64,000 nt of DNA from Burkholderia sp. Nafp2/4-1b (GTDB taxonomy: Bacteria > Pseudomonadota > Gammaproteobacteria > Burkholderiales > Burkholderiaceae), in the NCBI RefSeq assembly GCF_003635165.1, contig NZ_ML058628.1:1-64000 (forward strand), read 5' to 3'. The translations under genes and the position numbers were made by a program. This document shows positions 1 to 9,571 of this stretch, in pieces (position 1 is the first letter of the stretch; each line of letters begins with the position of its first letter). The notes beneath the pieces are model-generated. The model did no database searches. It had not been told where the DNA came from and saw only the letters and a program-made list of their open reading frames with translations.

Positions 1-70
1 CGGTTGCCGGTTGCCGGTTGCGGGCTGCCGGCTGCCGGCTGCCGGCTGGCGGCTGGCGGCTGGCGGCTGG
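1..70. repeat. Tandem heptamer repeat, ten copies of CGGYTGS
   Basis: Ten back-to-back 7-base units starting at base 1: three CGGTTGC, one GGGCTGC, two CGGCTGC and four CGGCTGG. The array may continue beyond the window edge. The unit variants are clustered rather than mixed, as expected from stepwise slippage. It lies about 210 bases before the desaturase start, and an open frame running through it is probably not translated. No function can be assigned. Confidence 0.9.
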
Positions 71-282
71 CGCCAATGCTTATCGGCCGCGCCGCGATAA
101 GCAAATGCGAATTGCTTGGTTTGACTGGCGACGCGGCCCGGTTAGCGTTCCATTGTCGCGATCGTTCCGAGCGAGCCGCGACACCTGTCGGCCAATCGCA
201 TCACGCCGCGCAACGGCGCGATCGTCCGCTGTCCGTATCACCCGCATCGACCGTATCACCGGTTTCATCCCGCCCCAGCATC

Positions 283-1308
283 ATGGCCGAATACTTCGAC
301 GTCGACCACGCGCGCGCGATCGCCACGCTCGGCGCGCGCTTCACTGCCCGCACCGAGTGGCCAACCTGGCTGCTGGTTGTCGCGATCTACGGCGGCTGGC
401 TCGCCGTGCTGCTGCTCGTGCGTGCCGAGCGCCTGTCGCTCGCGGCCGCGACGCCGCCGCTGATCATGCTCGGCGCGTGGCACATGTCGCTGCAGCATGA
501 GCTGCTGCACGGGCATCCGACCCGCTCCCCATTTGTGAACCGGCTGCTCGGCTATCCGCCGCTGACGATCTGGTATCCGTACACGCTCTATCGCGACACG
601 CACCTCGACCATCACCGCGACGAGGACCTGACCGTGCCGGGCGTCGACCCCGAATCGAACTACGTGTCGCGCGAGCAGTGGGCGCGGCTGCCGCGCTGGC
701 GCCGCGTGCTGACGGTTGCGCGCACAACCTTCATCGGACGTCTGGTATTCGGACCGCCGACCAGCATCGCCGCGATGATCCACGACGCCTTCGTCGCGTT
801 CCGGCGCGGCGACTTTCGCTATCTGCCGATGTGGGCAACGCACGCCGCGTGCGCGATGGCGCTGCTCGCGTGGCTGCAGTGGGGAATCGGCGTGCCGTGG
901 TGGTACTACCTGCTGGCGATCACGTGGCCGGCGCTGTCGCTCGCGATGATTCGGTCACTGTTCGAGCATCGCGCCGCGCGGCATCCGAAGGCGCGCATCG
1001 TGATCAACGAGGCCGGCTTCGCGATGCGGCTGCTGTACCTGAACAACAACTATCACCTCGTGCATCACGACCTGCCGAAGCTGCCGTGGTACGACCTGCC
1101 GCGCGCGTACCGGATGCGGCGCGATGCGTATGCGGAAAAATGCGGCGGTTTCGTGATTCGCGGTGGCTATCGCGAACTGCTGGCACGCCACGCGTGGACG
1201 CCGACCGATGCGCCCGTGCATCCGTTCGACCAGGGCACGGCATCCCTGTCGACGGGGAGCGGCGCGAAGGTGGCCGCGGTCGACGGTTATCTTCAGATCA
1301 GTACGTGA
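283..1308 (+). CDS. Membrane fatty acid desaturase family protein
   Basis: A 341-residue integral membrane protein with the three histidine clusters of the diiron membrane desaturase/hydroxylase superfamily: HELLH at residues 72-76, HLDHH at 107-111 and HLVHH at 258-262. Hydrophobic segments lie near residues 24-65 and 185-215. This family inserts double bonds or hydroxyls into acyl chains or related substrates at the cytoplasmic membrane; the substrate here is unknown. The frame stays open upstream to base 4, but that part is low-complexity and crosses the heptamer array, so the ATG before AEYFDVD was chosen. No clear Shine-Dalgarno sequence is visible. The next gene is 218 bases downstream and probably has its own promoter. 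Confidence 0.85.
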   Translation: MAEYFDVDHARAIATLGARFTARTEWPTWLLVVAIYGGWLAVLLLVRAERLSLAAATPPLIMLGAWHMSLQHELLHGHPTRSPFVNRLLGYPPLTIWYPYTLYRDTHLDHHRDEDLTVPGVDPESNYVSREQWARLPRWRRVLTVARTTFIGRLVFGPPTSIAAMIHDAFVAFRRGDFRYLPMWATHAACAMALLAWLQWGIGVPWWYYLLAITWPALSLAMIRSLFEHRAARHPKARIVINEAGFAMRLLYLNNNYHLVHHDLPKLPWYDLPRAYRMRRDAYAEKCGGFVIRGGYRELLARHAWTPTDAPVHPFDQGTASLSTGSGAKVAAVDGYLQIST

Positions 1309-1526
1309 CGGTGACACGTACGTAACGCCCGACGGCACGCGACTCCGCCGCAACCCCGCCCGGCCGCGCCGGCACGTATTTCTTACGAAAAGCCGACAAC
1401 TCCGATCGCCAGCGGCGAATTGCCAATTCCATCGGCAATGTCCAGAATGACGGCTCGTCCGGGGCTTCCAACAATCATTCGCCCCGGCTCAGCCCTCCGG
1501 CCGCACGCCGCACTCCCCAAACGACG

Positions 1527-2735
1527 ATGCAACCGAACACCTCGCCCGACGCGATCCGCTCGATCGGCAACGACTGGTCCGTCTCCGCGATCACCGCGGG
1601 CTTTCTCGCGGTGCTGATTTCCTATGCGGGCCCGCTCGCGATCTTTTTCCAGGCGTCACAGGTCGCGCATGCATCCAACGAGATGGTGACGTCGTGGGTC
1701 TGGGCGATCTCGATCGGCGCGGGCGTGTCGGGGCTGTTCGCGAGCTGGAAGCTGAAGGTTCCGATCGTGACCGCGTGGTCGGCGCCCGGCACCGCGCTGC
1801 TGGTCGGCCTCTTTCCGCAACTGACGCTGAACCAGGCCGTCGGCGCGTACATCACCGCCGCGCTGATCATCCTCGTGATCGGCATCACCGGGTATTTCGA
1901 CCGGCTCGTGCGCCACATTCCGCGCGGCATCGCATGCGGGATGATGGCCGGCATCCTGCTGCCGTTCGGCATGCACGCGTTCTCCGCCGCGACCGCGCAG
2001 CCGGTGCTCGGGTTCGGGATGATCGCGGCGTACGTGATCTTCAAGCGCCTGCTGCCGCGCTACAGCATCGTGCTCGTGCTGCTGACCGGCGCCGCGCTCG
2101 CGACACTGCTTGGCATGGCACATCTCGGCAACGTGTCACCGAGCATCGCGCGGCCGATCTTCATCGCGCCCGAATGGACGCTCGGCACCACGCTCAGCCT
2201 CGCGCTGCCGCTCGTCGTCGTCAGTCTCACCGGTCAGTTCCTGCCGGGGATGACGATCCTGCGCGTGTCCGGCTATCACACGAGCGCGCGGCCGATCATT
2301 ACGGCGACCAGCGTGATGTCGCTCGTCGTCGCATGCTTCGGCGGGATCACGATCGTCGTCGCGGCGATCACCGCGGCGCTGTGTACCGGCAAGGATTCGC
2401 ATGAGGATCCGGACCGTCGCTATATCGCAGGCATCGCGAACGGGGTGATCTACCTGATCGGAGGGCTCTTTGCGGGGACGATCGTCACGCTGTTCTTCGC
2501 GCTGCCGAAGGCGTTCGTCGCGATCCTCGCGGGGCTCGCGCTAATCGGCGCGATCGGCGCGAACGTGCACGGGATCTTCGAAGACGAGGACCATCGCGAA
2601 GCGTCGGTGATCACGTTTCTTGCGACCGCGTCGGGGATGACGTGGCTCGGGCTCGGGTCGGCGTTCTGGGGGATCGTGATCGGGTCGGTCGCGTATGTGG
2701 TGTTGAGCAGGGTGCGGGGGCGTGGGGGGGATTGA
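1527..2735 (+). CDS. benE: Benzoate/H+ symporter, BenE family
   Basis: A 402-residue, very hydrophobic protein with about a dozen predicted membrane segments and loop sequences typical of the BenE family, such as VTAWSAPGTALL, IPRGIACGMMAGI and the C-terminal HREASVITFLATASG. BenE carriers import benzoate or similar aromatic acids with protons across the inner membrane. No benABCD catabolic genes are next to it, so the substrate in this strain may differ. Its stop codon lies at the foot of a small hairpin, and it converges with the leftward T6SS operon 73 bases away. The start is the first ATG of the frame; the Shine-Dalgarno sequence is weak. Confidence 0.85.
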   Translation: MQPNTSPDAIRSIGNDWSVSAITAGFLAVLISYAGPLAIFFQASQVAHASNEMVTSWVWAISIGAGVSGLFASWKLKVPIVTAWSAPGTALLVGLFPQLTLNQAVGAYITAALIILVIGITGYFDRLVRHIPRGIACGMMAGILLPFGMHAFSAATAQPVLGFGMIAAYVIFKRLLPRYSIVLVLLTGAALATLLGMAHLGNVSPSIARPIFIAPEWTLGTTLSLALPLVVVSLTGQFLPGMTILRVSGYHTSARPIITATSVMSLVVACFGGITIVVAAITAALCTGKDSHEDPDRRYIAGIANGVIYLIGGLFAGTIVTLFFALPKAFVAILAGLALIGAIGANVHGIFEDEDHREASVITFLATASGMTWLGLGSAFWGIVIGSVAYVVLSRVRGRGGD

Positions 2736-2755
2736 GCAGGCCCACAATGCCTGCT
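2735..2755. terminator. Small hairpin between convergent benE and T6SS operon
   Basis: A perfect 7-bp stem (AGCAGGC/GCCTGCT) with a 7-base loop sits at the end of benE, between convergent genes. No T-tract follows on either strand, so it is only a weak candidate terminator or 3'-end stabilising structure. Confidence 0.3.
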
Positions 2756-2808
2756 GCACCAGATACGTCCGTTGTATCAGCGAATCGCGGCGCGTCCCAC
2801 CCCGCCGT

Positions 2809-4026
2809 TCAGTTCGTTACGGTCACTTCGACGCGGCGATTTCGTGACCTGCCCGGTGCCGTGCCGTTGTCAGCGAGCGGATCGGCATCGCTCTGTCCGG
2901 TTGCGGATATGTTTTGCATCGGCACCCCCGCTGCCACAAGAATTCGCGCGACCTGTCGAGCACGGGCTTCGGAAAGCGCCTGATTGTTGTCCCGGGATCT
3001 GGCTCCAGCCGGTACGTTATCGGTGTAACCAACGACCTGTACCTGCGCGGCGGGTACAGATGCAACAATGGTCCGCCCCACCGTCGCGATCATGGAAGCC
3101 CACCAAGGCGCGACCGTCACGTCACCCGATGCGTACATGCCGTTGAACCGGAGTATCAGTGCGTTCGTCGCAACATCCTTATGCAGCTCGATGTTCCCGG
3201 CAGCCACCTCGTCACGCATGCTCAAGTCGAGCTGTTCCGACAGAACATCAAGCGAGGACGTCATCGTAGCCGGCTTGCCATGCATCCAGTGGCCCATCAC
3301 CGCATAACCCGCTGCTCCCAGAAACAACGCAACGGCAAGACTAGCGCCGATCCACCAACGGGTTCGACGCACCGGTGCGGGACGTACCCACGGGTCGACA
3401 ATCGATTGCCGGGGCGGCCGGATCAGCGCACTGTCGCGCACGCTTCCGAATCCACCGGTCACGACAACCCGATGAACGGCTTCGCGAACATTCTGAAGCC
3501 GGGCCGAGCCATCGTTTGCAAAGCGATATCGCCCCTTGAAACCTAGATCGAGGACGTTCTGGTACAGCTCGATCAGATCGAGATGTTCTCGAGGATTCCC
3601 CAGCGCGTCGTCGATCAGTCGAAACACGCGATCGCTTCCCTGACGATCGTGACCCAACGCCGCTGCCAGGCTGTTTGACTGCCAGTCGATTCCCGTCGCC
3701 CCGCCGTTGCCCCAGCGCATCTGCATCGCCGCTTCGTCGAGCGCGGCGCACAGGCAATAGCTCGCGCGAACCACGTGATCGGAGCGCAACTTCAGCTCGT
3801 TGCAGACACGCGCGAACACCCTGAGCTCCTGTTCCAGCCACCGGCGTCGGTACGCGACGGCGTCTGGTTCCAGCCCATCGGGCGTATCCGCCAGCGCTCG
3901 CAACAAGATGCGCGCGGATTCGAGCAACGGGTTGACCGCTTGCTCCGCGCCGCTGAGACGCACCGCGAGCGGCGGGGATGCCGGCAACGCGGCAGTACCT
4001 CTCGGATCGGCCGTCGAAATCGTCAC
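2809..4026 (-). CDS. tssL: Second TssL (DotU) with C-terminal OmpA-like domain
   Basis: About 405 residues. The N-terminal half is a DotU/IcmH domain (NPLLESARILLRAL, YCLCAALDEAA, FRLIDDALGNPREHLDLIELYQ, LGFKGRYR). One membrane helix (around WIGASLAVALFLGAAGYAVM) follows, then an OmpA-like peptidoglycan-binding domain (VVGYTDNVP, ALSEARARQVARILVAAGV, NRRVEVTV). TssL anchors TssM in the inner membrane; the OmpA part would grip the cell wall. It is the last gene of the leftward operon, 19 bases after tssM, and is a paralogue of the tssL just before tssM. The GTG at 4026 was chosen because GAGGAG lies 8 bases upstream; the in-frame GTG at 4035 overlaps that sequence. Whether both copies are assembled is unknown. 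Confidence 0.85.
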   Translation of the reverse strand: MTISTADPRGTAALPASPPLAVRLSGAEQAVNPLLESARILLRALADTPDGLEPDAVAYRRRWLEQELRVFARVCNELKLRSDHVVRASYCLCAALDEAAMQMRWGNGGATGIDWQSNSLAAALGHDRQGSDRVFRLIDDALGNPREHLDLIELYQNVLDLGFKGRYRFANDGSARLQNVREAVHRVVVTGGFGSVRDSALIRPPRQSIVDPWVRPAPVRRTRWWIGASLAVALFLGAAGYAVMGHWMHGKPATMTSSLDVLSEQLDLSMRDEVAAGNIELHKDVATNALILRFNGMYASGDVTVAPWWASMIATVGRTIVASVPAAQVQVVGYTDNVPAGARSRDNNQALSEARARQVARILVAAGVPMQNISATGQSDADPLADNGTAPGRSRNRRVEVTVTN

Positions 4027-4045
4027 CGTGCACACTCCTCGCGAT

Positions 4046-7000
4046 TCATTGAGCGGTATTGACCGGGCTTGCCGGCAACATGCCGCGCGGCAATCCCGGC
4101 GGCGGGCCGCTGTCCGACAGACTGAACAGCGGCATCGAGCTCGGGCAGCGGAACGTCCTCAGCACATCGCTCGTCAGCGGATTCGCCACACTCCCGGTAC
4201 TCGCAATATCGAGCGCTGCCTTGCGACCGTCGAAATCGAACGCGACACGGGTGCGGCCGGGCGTCGCTGTTTCGACGACCCGTCCCCGCTGGAGGAGCCG
4301 CATCAGCGCCCACGGTCCGTCGGCCGCGATCGTCGACGTCTCAGGACGAATGCGCGGGTTCGCGGTGATCTCCGCATGGACGCCGCCACGCGGGCCCGGC
4401 CACGATACCGTGAACGGCGCCACCGGCCCATGCTGATAAAGCGAGGACTGGCCGTCGACGTCAAGCGACAGGCCCATGATCGCCGGATCCAGTTCGGGAA
4501 TGCGGATATCGGCCTTCCATGTGAGCTGTTTGTGACCGGGATCGTTGAAAAAGACGTCGCGAATCGCCTTCGCATGCTCGAACGGTTCGAGATCCGGCCC
4601 TTGCACGGGTTCCGTCGCGCCGGGCAGTGTGCGGTACCGCCATGGCTTCGCCGATGTGTCGACGAAGGGCGACAGCGTCTTCACGAAGAAATCGTCAATC
4701 ACGCCGCCTTGCGCGAACACGCGGGTGAAATCATCGATGCCCACATCGCGCTTGCTGTCGGGCGAGAACGGGTAGTTGCCGTCGATCGTCAGGCGGCACG
4801 TGTCGCCGACCGTCGCCTGCATCTGGCGAGACAACAATTGCCCGATACCCTGGTTGACTTCGCGCGAGCTATCCGCGGCAAGCTGCAGCAGCACGGCTCG
4901 GAAAGGCGCGGGCATCGTGTTGGCAGCCATCTTGAGCTTCGCCGCTGCGTCGCTGGCCGGCGGCATGCTGTTGTTCGACAATGCATTATCGGAGACCGTG
5001 AGCGCCGTGTAGTAGTCGTTCAACAGGTTGGTCACGCCGTCGAGGCCCGTCGCGCCGCCGCCGTGAGATGCCGCCTGGGAAGCGCCCTCTGAATCGGCGT
5101 TGCCGGTCACGACTTCGCGCAGCGCGGCGAAATGGGCGTCGACGATGTCCCGTTCGACGCGCTCCGACGCGCGAATGCCGAGCGCCTTGTCGGCCTTCTG
5201 GTTGATCTGGTCGGCAGCTTTCTGGAGAAACGTGCCGCCCGATCCGCTCACCGGCGCCGTGAGCGTCGTTTCATGCACCGCCGCACGGGCCAGCCGCACG
5301 AGTGGCGAGTCGGGAGCCGCGAAACGGCGCAGCACCTGGAGATTGAACGCGAGGCTCGTGCCGCTCACTGTCCGGATGTCGTTGAGAAACGCATCCCATT
5401 GCTGCGCGTACTCCGTCAGATATTCGCGGCGGACCGCATCCGTCAGCGCGTCGTCCATCCCCGTCGCATGGGTCACGATTTCAGCCGTTTTTTTTTGAGC
5501 CGAATCGGCGGTCCCCGCTAGGTATGAGCGCCCCATCACCCACGCATCGTCATCGCGAGCAATCTGCACGAATTCAGGCAGCCGCTTGTCGAACAGATTC
5601 CGGTAACCATCGAAGGTGAAGAGTCCCGACACGCCGCGCGACAACGGCGCGTCGCTCGCCCGCGTGAACACCGTGCCGGCCTGCGGGCCCACCGCGCGCA
5701 GCAGCGTGAACTCGTCCGGCGCCTCCTTCTGCATCGCCGCCTTGGCGCGCTCGTACAAGCGCCCCGTCGCGTTGCTGCCGTCGAGAAACGCCCGGGTGCG
5801 CTGGATCAGCGCGTCATTGCGAATGCGCGGCGACTTCACCACGCGATCGCCGGAAAAGAGCTGCTGGACATGGTCGACCATTGATGCGCGGCCACCGAAG
5901 ACCGCGGCACTGTCATTTTTTGCCCAATCGTCGAGCACCCACGTCTTGACGTCACCGGCATTGAACTTCGCGGCGTCGTAGAGCATCAGGTAGACGCGCA
6001 GCGCATCGTAGGCGGCCTTCGAATCGTTACCGGCGATCGCGCCGGACATCACGTCCTCCATCCGGCCCACGATTTGCGGCAACAACAGATTGTCCTCAAG
6101 CGCATCGTACGTGCGCCCGCTCTCCGTCGCGATGCTCGACGGCACGTACAGCGCATAGCGCCACTCGCTGCCGGGGTCGGAGATATCCAGATGCGGAAAG
6201 GTCGGCAGATAGCGCGCTTCGGTCAGCGTATCCGGCACGGCCTCCAGTTTCGGCGTCTTGTAGAGTTGCGTTACCCTGGCTGTCAACGCCTGTGCCTTGC
6301 GCCCCATCGCGTCGAGATAGTCGCTGTTGTGGCCGAAGCTCACACGCAAGCCGATCATCAGCCACACGAACAACAGCAGGGTCAAGGTGTGGCCGATCAG
6401 GCGCAACAGCCGATAGCGGAATTCCCAACGCAGGTTGGGGCTTACGAGATGCGCCTCCGGGAACACGACACGCGTCAGGAGATCGTGCAGAAAGAAGCTC
6501 CGGTTCCCTTCGGCACGCTGCGGTGAAACGGCAGCGTGGTCCTGACCCGACAGCAGGCGTTGAACGAGCGTATGGCGCTCCGCAACGACCTCGCCGCCCC
6601 ACTGCCGCGCGCTTGTGAAATACACGCCACGCAACGTCGCATGGAGTTGGGTATCGTCGTAGCGCGAATCGAGAAAGACCCGGTCGATCAGGTCCGTCAA
6701 CGGCCCGAGCAGTGCAGAAAACTCCTCCGGGAGCGCGGCAAGTTTTCGCCGCTTCAGCAAATCGTACTCATCCTGCAGATGTGTATCGATCGATTCGCTC
6801 AAGCGTTCGGACAGCCGGGTAAGCTCATGGTGGCAATGCGCACGCAGCCCCTCCTTCGCAACCGTTTCCTTGCCGTACGGAAGCGTGAAGCCCCATGTCT
6901 GTGCCCGCCCCTCCGATGTGAGCGTGCCGAAATACTCCGAGAAGCCCGTCAGGCCGTCTACCTTCGTAACCATCACGTAGACGGGGAAGCGGATGCCGAG

Positions 7001-8140
7001 CTCCTGGCGTAGCTCGGCGAGCCGCGCACGCAATGCAGCTGCTTCGGCGATACGAGCTTGTTCATCGGCGCTGGCCAGCGTCGCAAGATCGATCGTCAGC
7101 AACGCACCATTGATTGGCGCACGAGGCCGGTTCCGGCGCAGCATGCCGAGAAATCCGAGCCATTCCGCGCGGTCGATATCCTGACGACCATGGCGCTGGG
7201 CCGAACGACTCGGAGCCGAATCGGCACTCGATTTCGAGGCCGTGACCACCTTCGATTGCGTCGACGTATCCTGTTTCGGATCGTCTTCGGCACGTTTCTC
7301 ATCCGGCTTTGAGTCGCGAGTATCCACGCCGACAGTATTGGTTGCCGGTGTCGGTTCATCAACGTCAGCGGTCGGCGACGTGCCATGACGCGTGTAGTAG
7401 CCTGCCGTGTCGATGAGAACCGCATCATTGGTCAACCACCAGTCCACCGAGGCAGCGTCGGCGACAGGCTTCCCCGCCGCGCGCTGCATCTGCTCGGCAA
7501 CGGGAAACGCCAGTCCGCCGTTCATCAGCACGCTGGTCTTGCCCGACCCTCGCGAGCCGAGCGTGATGTACCAGGGCAACTCGTACAAATAGCGCTTGCC
7601 CTGGAACAGCCGACCCAGACCGCGTGCCCCCGTGCGCATGGCTTTGAGACGTGCGAGCGCGCTAGTCAGGATCGGTTCAATTTCTCGAAGACGCGATGCG
7701 GCGGGCGACTCGTCCTTCTTGTCGCCTTTGCGCAGCATTTTCTTCAGGAACGCATCGTCTGCGCGCATCCTCTGCCAGACGCGATACATCCCGAAGATCA
7801 AGAGAACGCCCACTACCACCGCGATTGCCGTGAGTCGGGTCGACACCGGCTCGAGCGGAGCCATATGACCAAACGAAAGCAGCGGGCCCGCGTACCAGAT
7901 CAACAAGCAAAGCAGTGCGACGAACACGATGATCGTCGACTGACCCACGAGCCAGAGCAGCACCCCGGCGAGCAGCAATGCGATCAACAGCACGCGCATG
8001 CCGGCCGCGGCGAGCGGCTTCAGGCCGCCGAACGCGAAAAACGGCCCCACGAACCAGATCACCAGTGCGACGACAATCAGTGCGAGGAACGCGAGGAACT
8101 GGCGCGAGGCCAGAAACGACAGGAACTGGAACTTCTTCAT
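4046..8140 (-). CDS. tssM: TssM (IcmF family) T6SS membrane complex subunit
   Basis: A 1364-residue IcmF-family protein, the core of the T6SS envelope channel that spans from the inner membrane through the periplasm to meet TssJ. The N-terminus carries two membrane hairpins with similar sequence (about residues 19-63 and 69-118). A cytoplasmic NTPase domain follows with Walker A GSRGSGKT at 195-202 and VLIDTAG at 241-247, then a hydrophilic insert at about 254-320. A further membrane helix (LIGHTLTLLLFVWLMIGL) precedes the large periplasmic region. Length slightly exceeds the usual 1100-1300. It lies between two tssL genes, 25 bases after the upstream one, and starts at the ATG before KKFQFL. 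Confidence 0.95.
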   Translation of the reverse strand: MKKFQFLSFLASRQFLAFLALIVVALVIWFVGPFFAFGGLKPLAAAGMRVLLIALLLAGVLLWLVGQSTIIVFVALLCLLIWYAGPLLSFGHMAPLEPVSTRLTAIAVVVGVLLIFGMYRVWQRMRADDAFLKKMLRKGDKKDESPAASRLREIEPILTSALARLKAMRTGARGLGRLFQGKRYLYELPWYITLGSRGSGKTSVLMNGGLAFPVAEQMQRAAGKPVADAASVDWWLTNDAVLIDTAGYYTRHGTSPTADVDEPTPATNTVGVDTRDSKPDEKRAEDDPKQDTSTQSKVVTASKSSADSAPSRSAQRHGRQDIDRAEWLGFLGMLRRNRPRAPINGALLTIDLATLASADEQARIAEAAALRARLAELRQELGIRFPVYVMVTKVDGLTGFSEYFGTLTSEGRAQTWGFTLPYGKETVAKEGLRAHCHHELTRLSERLSESIDTHLQDEYDLLKRRKLAALPEEFSALLGPLTDLIDRVFLDSRYDDTQLHATLRGVYFTSARQWGGEVVAERHTLVQRLLSGQDHAAVSPQRAEGNRSFFLHDLLTRVVFPEAHLVSPNLRWEFRYRLLRLIGHTLTLLLFVWLMIGLRVSFGHNSDYLDAMGRKAQALTARVTQLYKTPKLEAVPDTLTEARYLPTFPHLDISDPGSEWRYALYVPSSIATESGRTYDALEDNLLLPQIVGRMEDVMSGAIAGNDSKAAYDALRVYLMLYDAAKFNAGDVKTWVLDDWAKNDSAAVFGGRASMVDHVQQLFSGDRVVKSPRIRNDALIQRTRAFLDGSNATGRLYERAKAAMQKEAPDEFTLLRAVGPQAGTVFTRASDAPLSRGVSGLFTFDGYRNLFDKRLPEFVQIARDDDAWVMGRSYLAGTADSAQKKTAEIVTHATGMDDALTDAVRREYLTEYAQQWDAFLNDIRTVSGTSLAFNLQVLRRFAAPDSPLVRLARAAVHETTLTAPVSGSGGTFLQKAADQINQKADKALGIRASERVERDIVDAHFAALREVVTGNADSEGASQAASHGGGATGLDGVTNLLNDYYTALTVSDNALSNNSMPPASDAAAKLKMAANTMPAPFRAVLLQLAADSSREVNQGIGQLLSRQMQATVGDTCRLTIDGNYPFSPDSKRDVGIDDFTRVFAQGGVIDDFFVKTLSPFVDTSAKPWRYRTLPGATEPVQGPDLEPFEHAKAIRDVFFNDPGHKQLTWKADIRIPELDPAIMGLSLDVDGQSSLYQHGPVAPFTVSWPGPRGGVHAEITANPRIRPETSTIAADGPWALMRLLQRGRVVETATPGRTRVAFDFDGRKAALDIASTGSVANPLTSDVLRTFRCPSSMPLFSLSDSGPPPGLPRGMLPASPVNTAQ

Positions 8141-8165
8141 GTGTTATTCCGGAAACGGATCTCGC

Positions 8166-9425
8166 TTATCGCGCGACGACGATCTCGACACGCCGGTTCT
8201 GCGCGCGTCCCTGCACGGTGCGGTTGTCGCCGACAGGATCGGCATCGCCCTTGCCTGCAGCTTCGAGACGATTCGCCGGCACGCCCGCGGCTTGCAGCAT
8301 CTGCATGACCTGAATGGCCCGCTCTTCCGACAGCACCTGATTCGACGCGAAATGACGGCTGCGAATCGGTACGCTGTCCGTGTAACCAAGAACGGCTACC
8401 TTGCCGGGCACCTTGGAGATTTCGGCGGCGATCTTTGAAATCAGCGGGTTCATCGACGGCTGGACCGACGCGCCGCCCGGCTTGAACATCGCGTCGCCGC
8501 GGAACGTCACGGCGCTGCGGCGGGCGTCTTCGTCGACGCTGACGGTACCGGCGGCGATTTCATCCTTGAGCAATTGCTTGAGGTGCAGTTGCGGGGGGGC
8601 TGGGGGCGGTGTCATCGCGGCGATCGCGGCGATCTGCTTCTGGACCTCGGCGGCACGGTTCATCAACTCGTATTTGAACCAGCCGAACAGGCCGAGAAGG
8701 ATCACGGACAGGACGGTGACGGTGATCCACACAGGGAACTCGTAGAAGGACAGGCGCTTGCCTTTTGCCGTCGATTGCCAGTTGGGTGACAAGGCCATCG
8801 GCACCGGTTCGCGTTGCGATGTGATGACGTTGTAGATTCGCTGGCGGATCGCGTCGTGCTTGCGTTTGCTATCGGCGCCTTCCCGGTAGCGGCCCTCGAA
8901 GCCGAGACTGAGGACACGGTAGATTACCTGGAGCAGATTGCGATGCTCATGCGGGTCCTCGAGCAGACGGCCGATCAGGAGATAGACTTTGTCACCGCCC
9001 TCGAGGTCTCCGTGAAAGGTCATAGCAAGGCCGTCCTTGATCCACCCAATCGCCGACGAGTCCTTTTTTCCCCACGCGGTTTGCGTTGCAGCTTCGTCCA
9101 ACGCCGTGCAAAGGCAATACCGAGCGCCGATCATGTGATCGCGGCGAATGTTGGTTTGTTCGCAAAGCTTGTCGAATACCCTCACCTCCTGCTCGAGGAG
9201 CATACGCAGCGCAAGTATCTGCTCTGCTTCAAGATGTTGGGGCATATCAGCTTGGGCACGAAGCAGCGGGGCCGCCGCTTCGAGCAATGGATTGCGCGCA
9301 CGCTGGACCGCCGAAAGCCGCTCCCGAAACGGGATCGTCTTCGCGTCGGCAGATTCACGTCCGTTCTCGGACGAGGTCGCATGATCGGCAGCGGCAGATG
9401 GCGTCCCACTTGATTGATTGTTCAT
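8166..9425 (-). CDS. tssL: TssL (DotU) with C-terminal OmpA-like domain
   Basis: About 419 residues with a DotU domain (NPLLEAAAPLLRAQ, YCLCTALDEAATQTAWG, LIGRLLEDPHEHRNLLQVIYRVL), one membrane helix (FPVWITVTVLSVILLGLFGWF) and an OmpA-like domain (VAVLGYTDSVP, NQVLSEERAIQVMQML, GRAQNRRVEIVV). It forms the inner-membrane part of the TssJLM complex and carries its own peptidoglycan-binding module. The first gene after the effector/PAAR block, it is followed 25 bases later by tssM. The ATG before NNQSSG is preferred over an in-frame GTG two codons earlier; neither has an obvious Shine-Dalgarno site. DotU segments are easily aligned with the second tssL at 2809-4026, but the linkers differ, so the copies are old paralogues. 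Confidence 0.92.
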   Translation of the reverse strand: MNNQSSGTPSAAADHATSSENGRESADAKTIPFRERLSAVQRARNPLLEAAAPLLRAQADMPQHLEAEQILALRMLLEQEVRVFDKLCEQTNIRRDHMIGARYCLCTALDEAATQTAWGKKDSSAIGWIKDGLAMTFHGDLEGGDKVYLLIGRLLEDPHEHRNLLQVIYRVLSLGFEGRYREGADSKRKHDAIRQRIYNVITSQREPVPMALSPNWQSTAKGKRLSFYEFPVWITVTVLSVILLGLFGWFKYELMNRAAEVQKQIAAIAAMTPPPAPPQLHLKQLLKDEIAAGTVSVDEDARRSAVTFRGDAMFKPGGASVQPSMNPLISKIAAEISKVPGKVAVLGYTDSVPIRSRHFASNQVLSEERAIQVMQMLQAAGVPANRLEAAGKGDADPVGDNRTVQGRAQNRRVEIVVAR

Positions 9426-9571
9426 AGGCACACGTGAATCGATGATCTTTTTAGGATTACAGAATTCGTTCCGTCCGACGTCATCTCGAAATCAATGCTC
9501 TTTCGAGAAACCGGCTCTTATAAGAAAAACTCTCAGGCTCTAGCGTCGACGCAAAATTAAATCCGACACGC

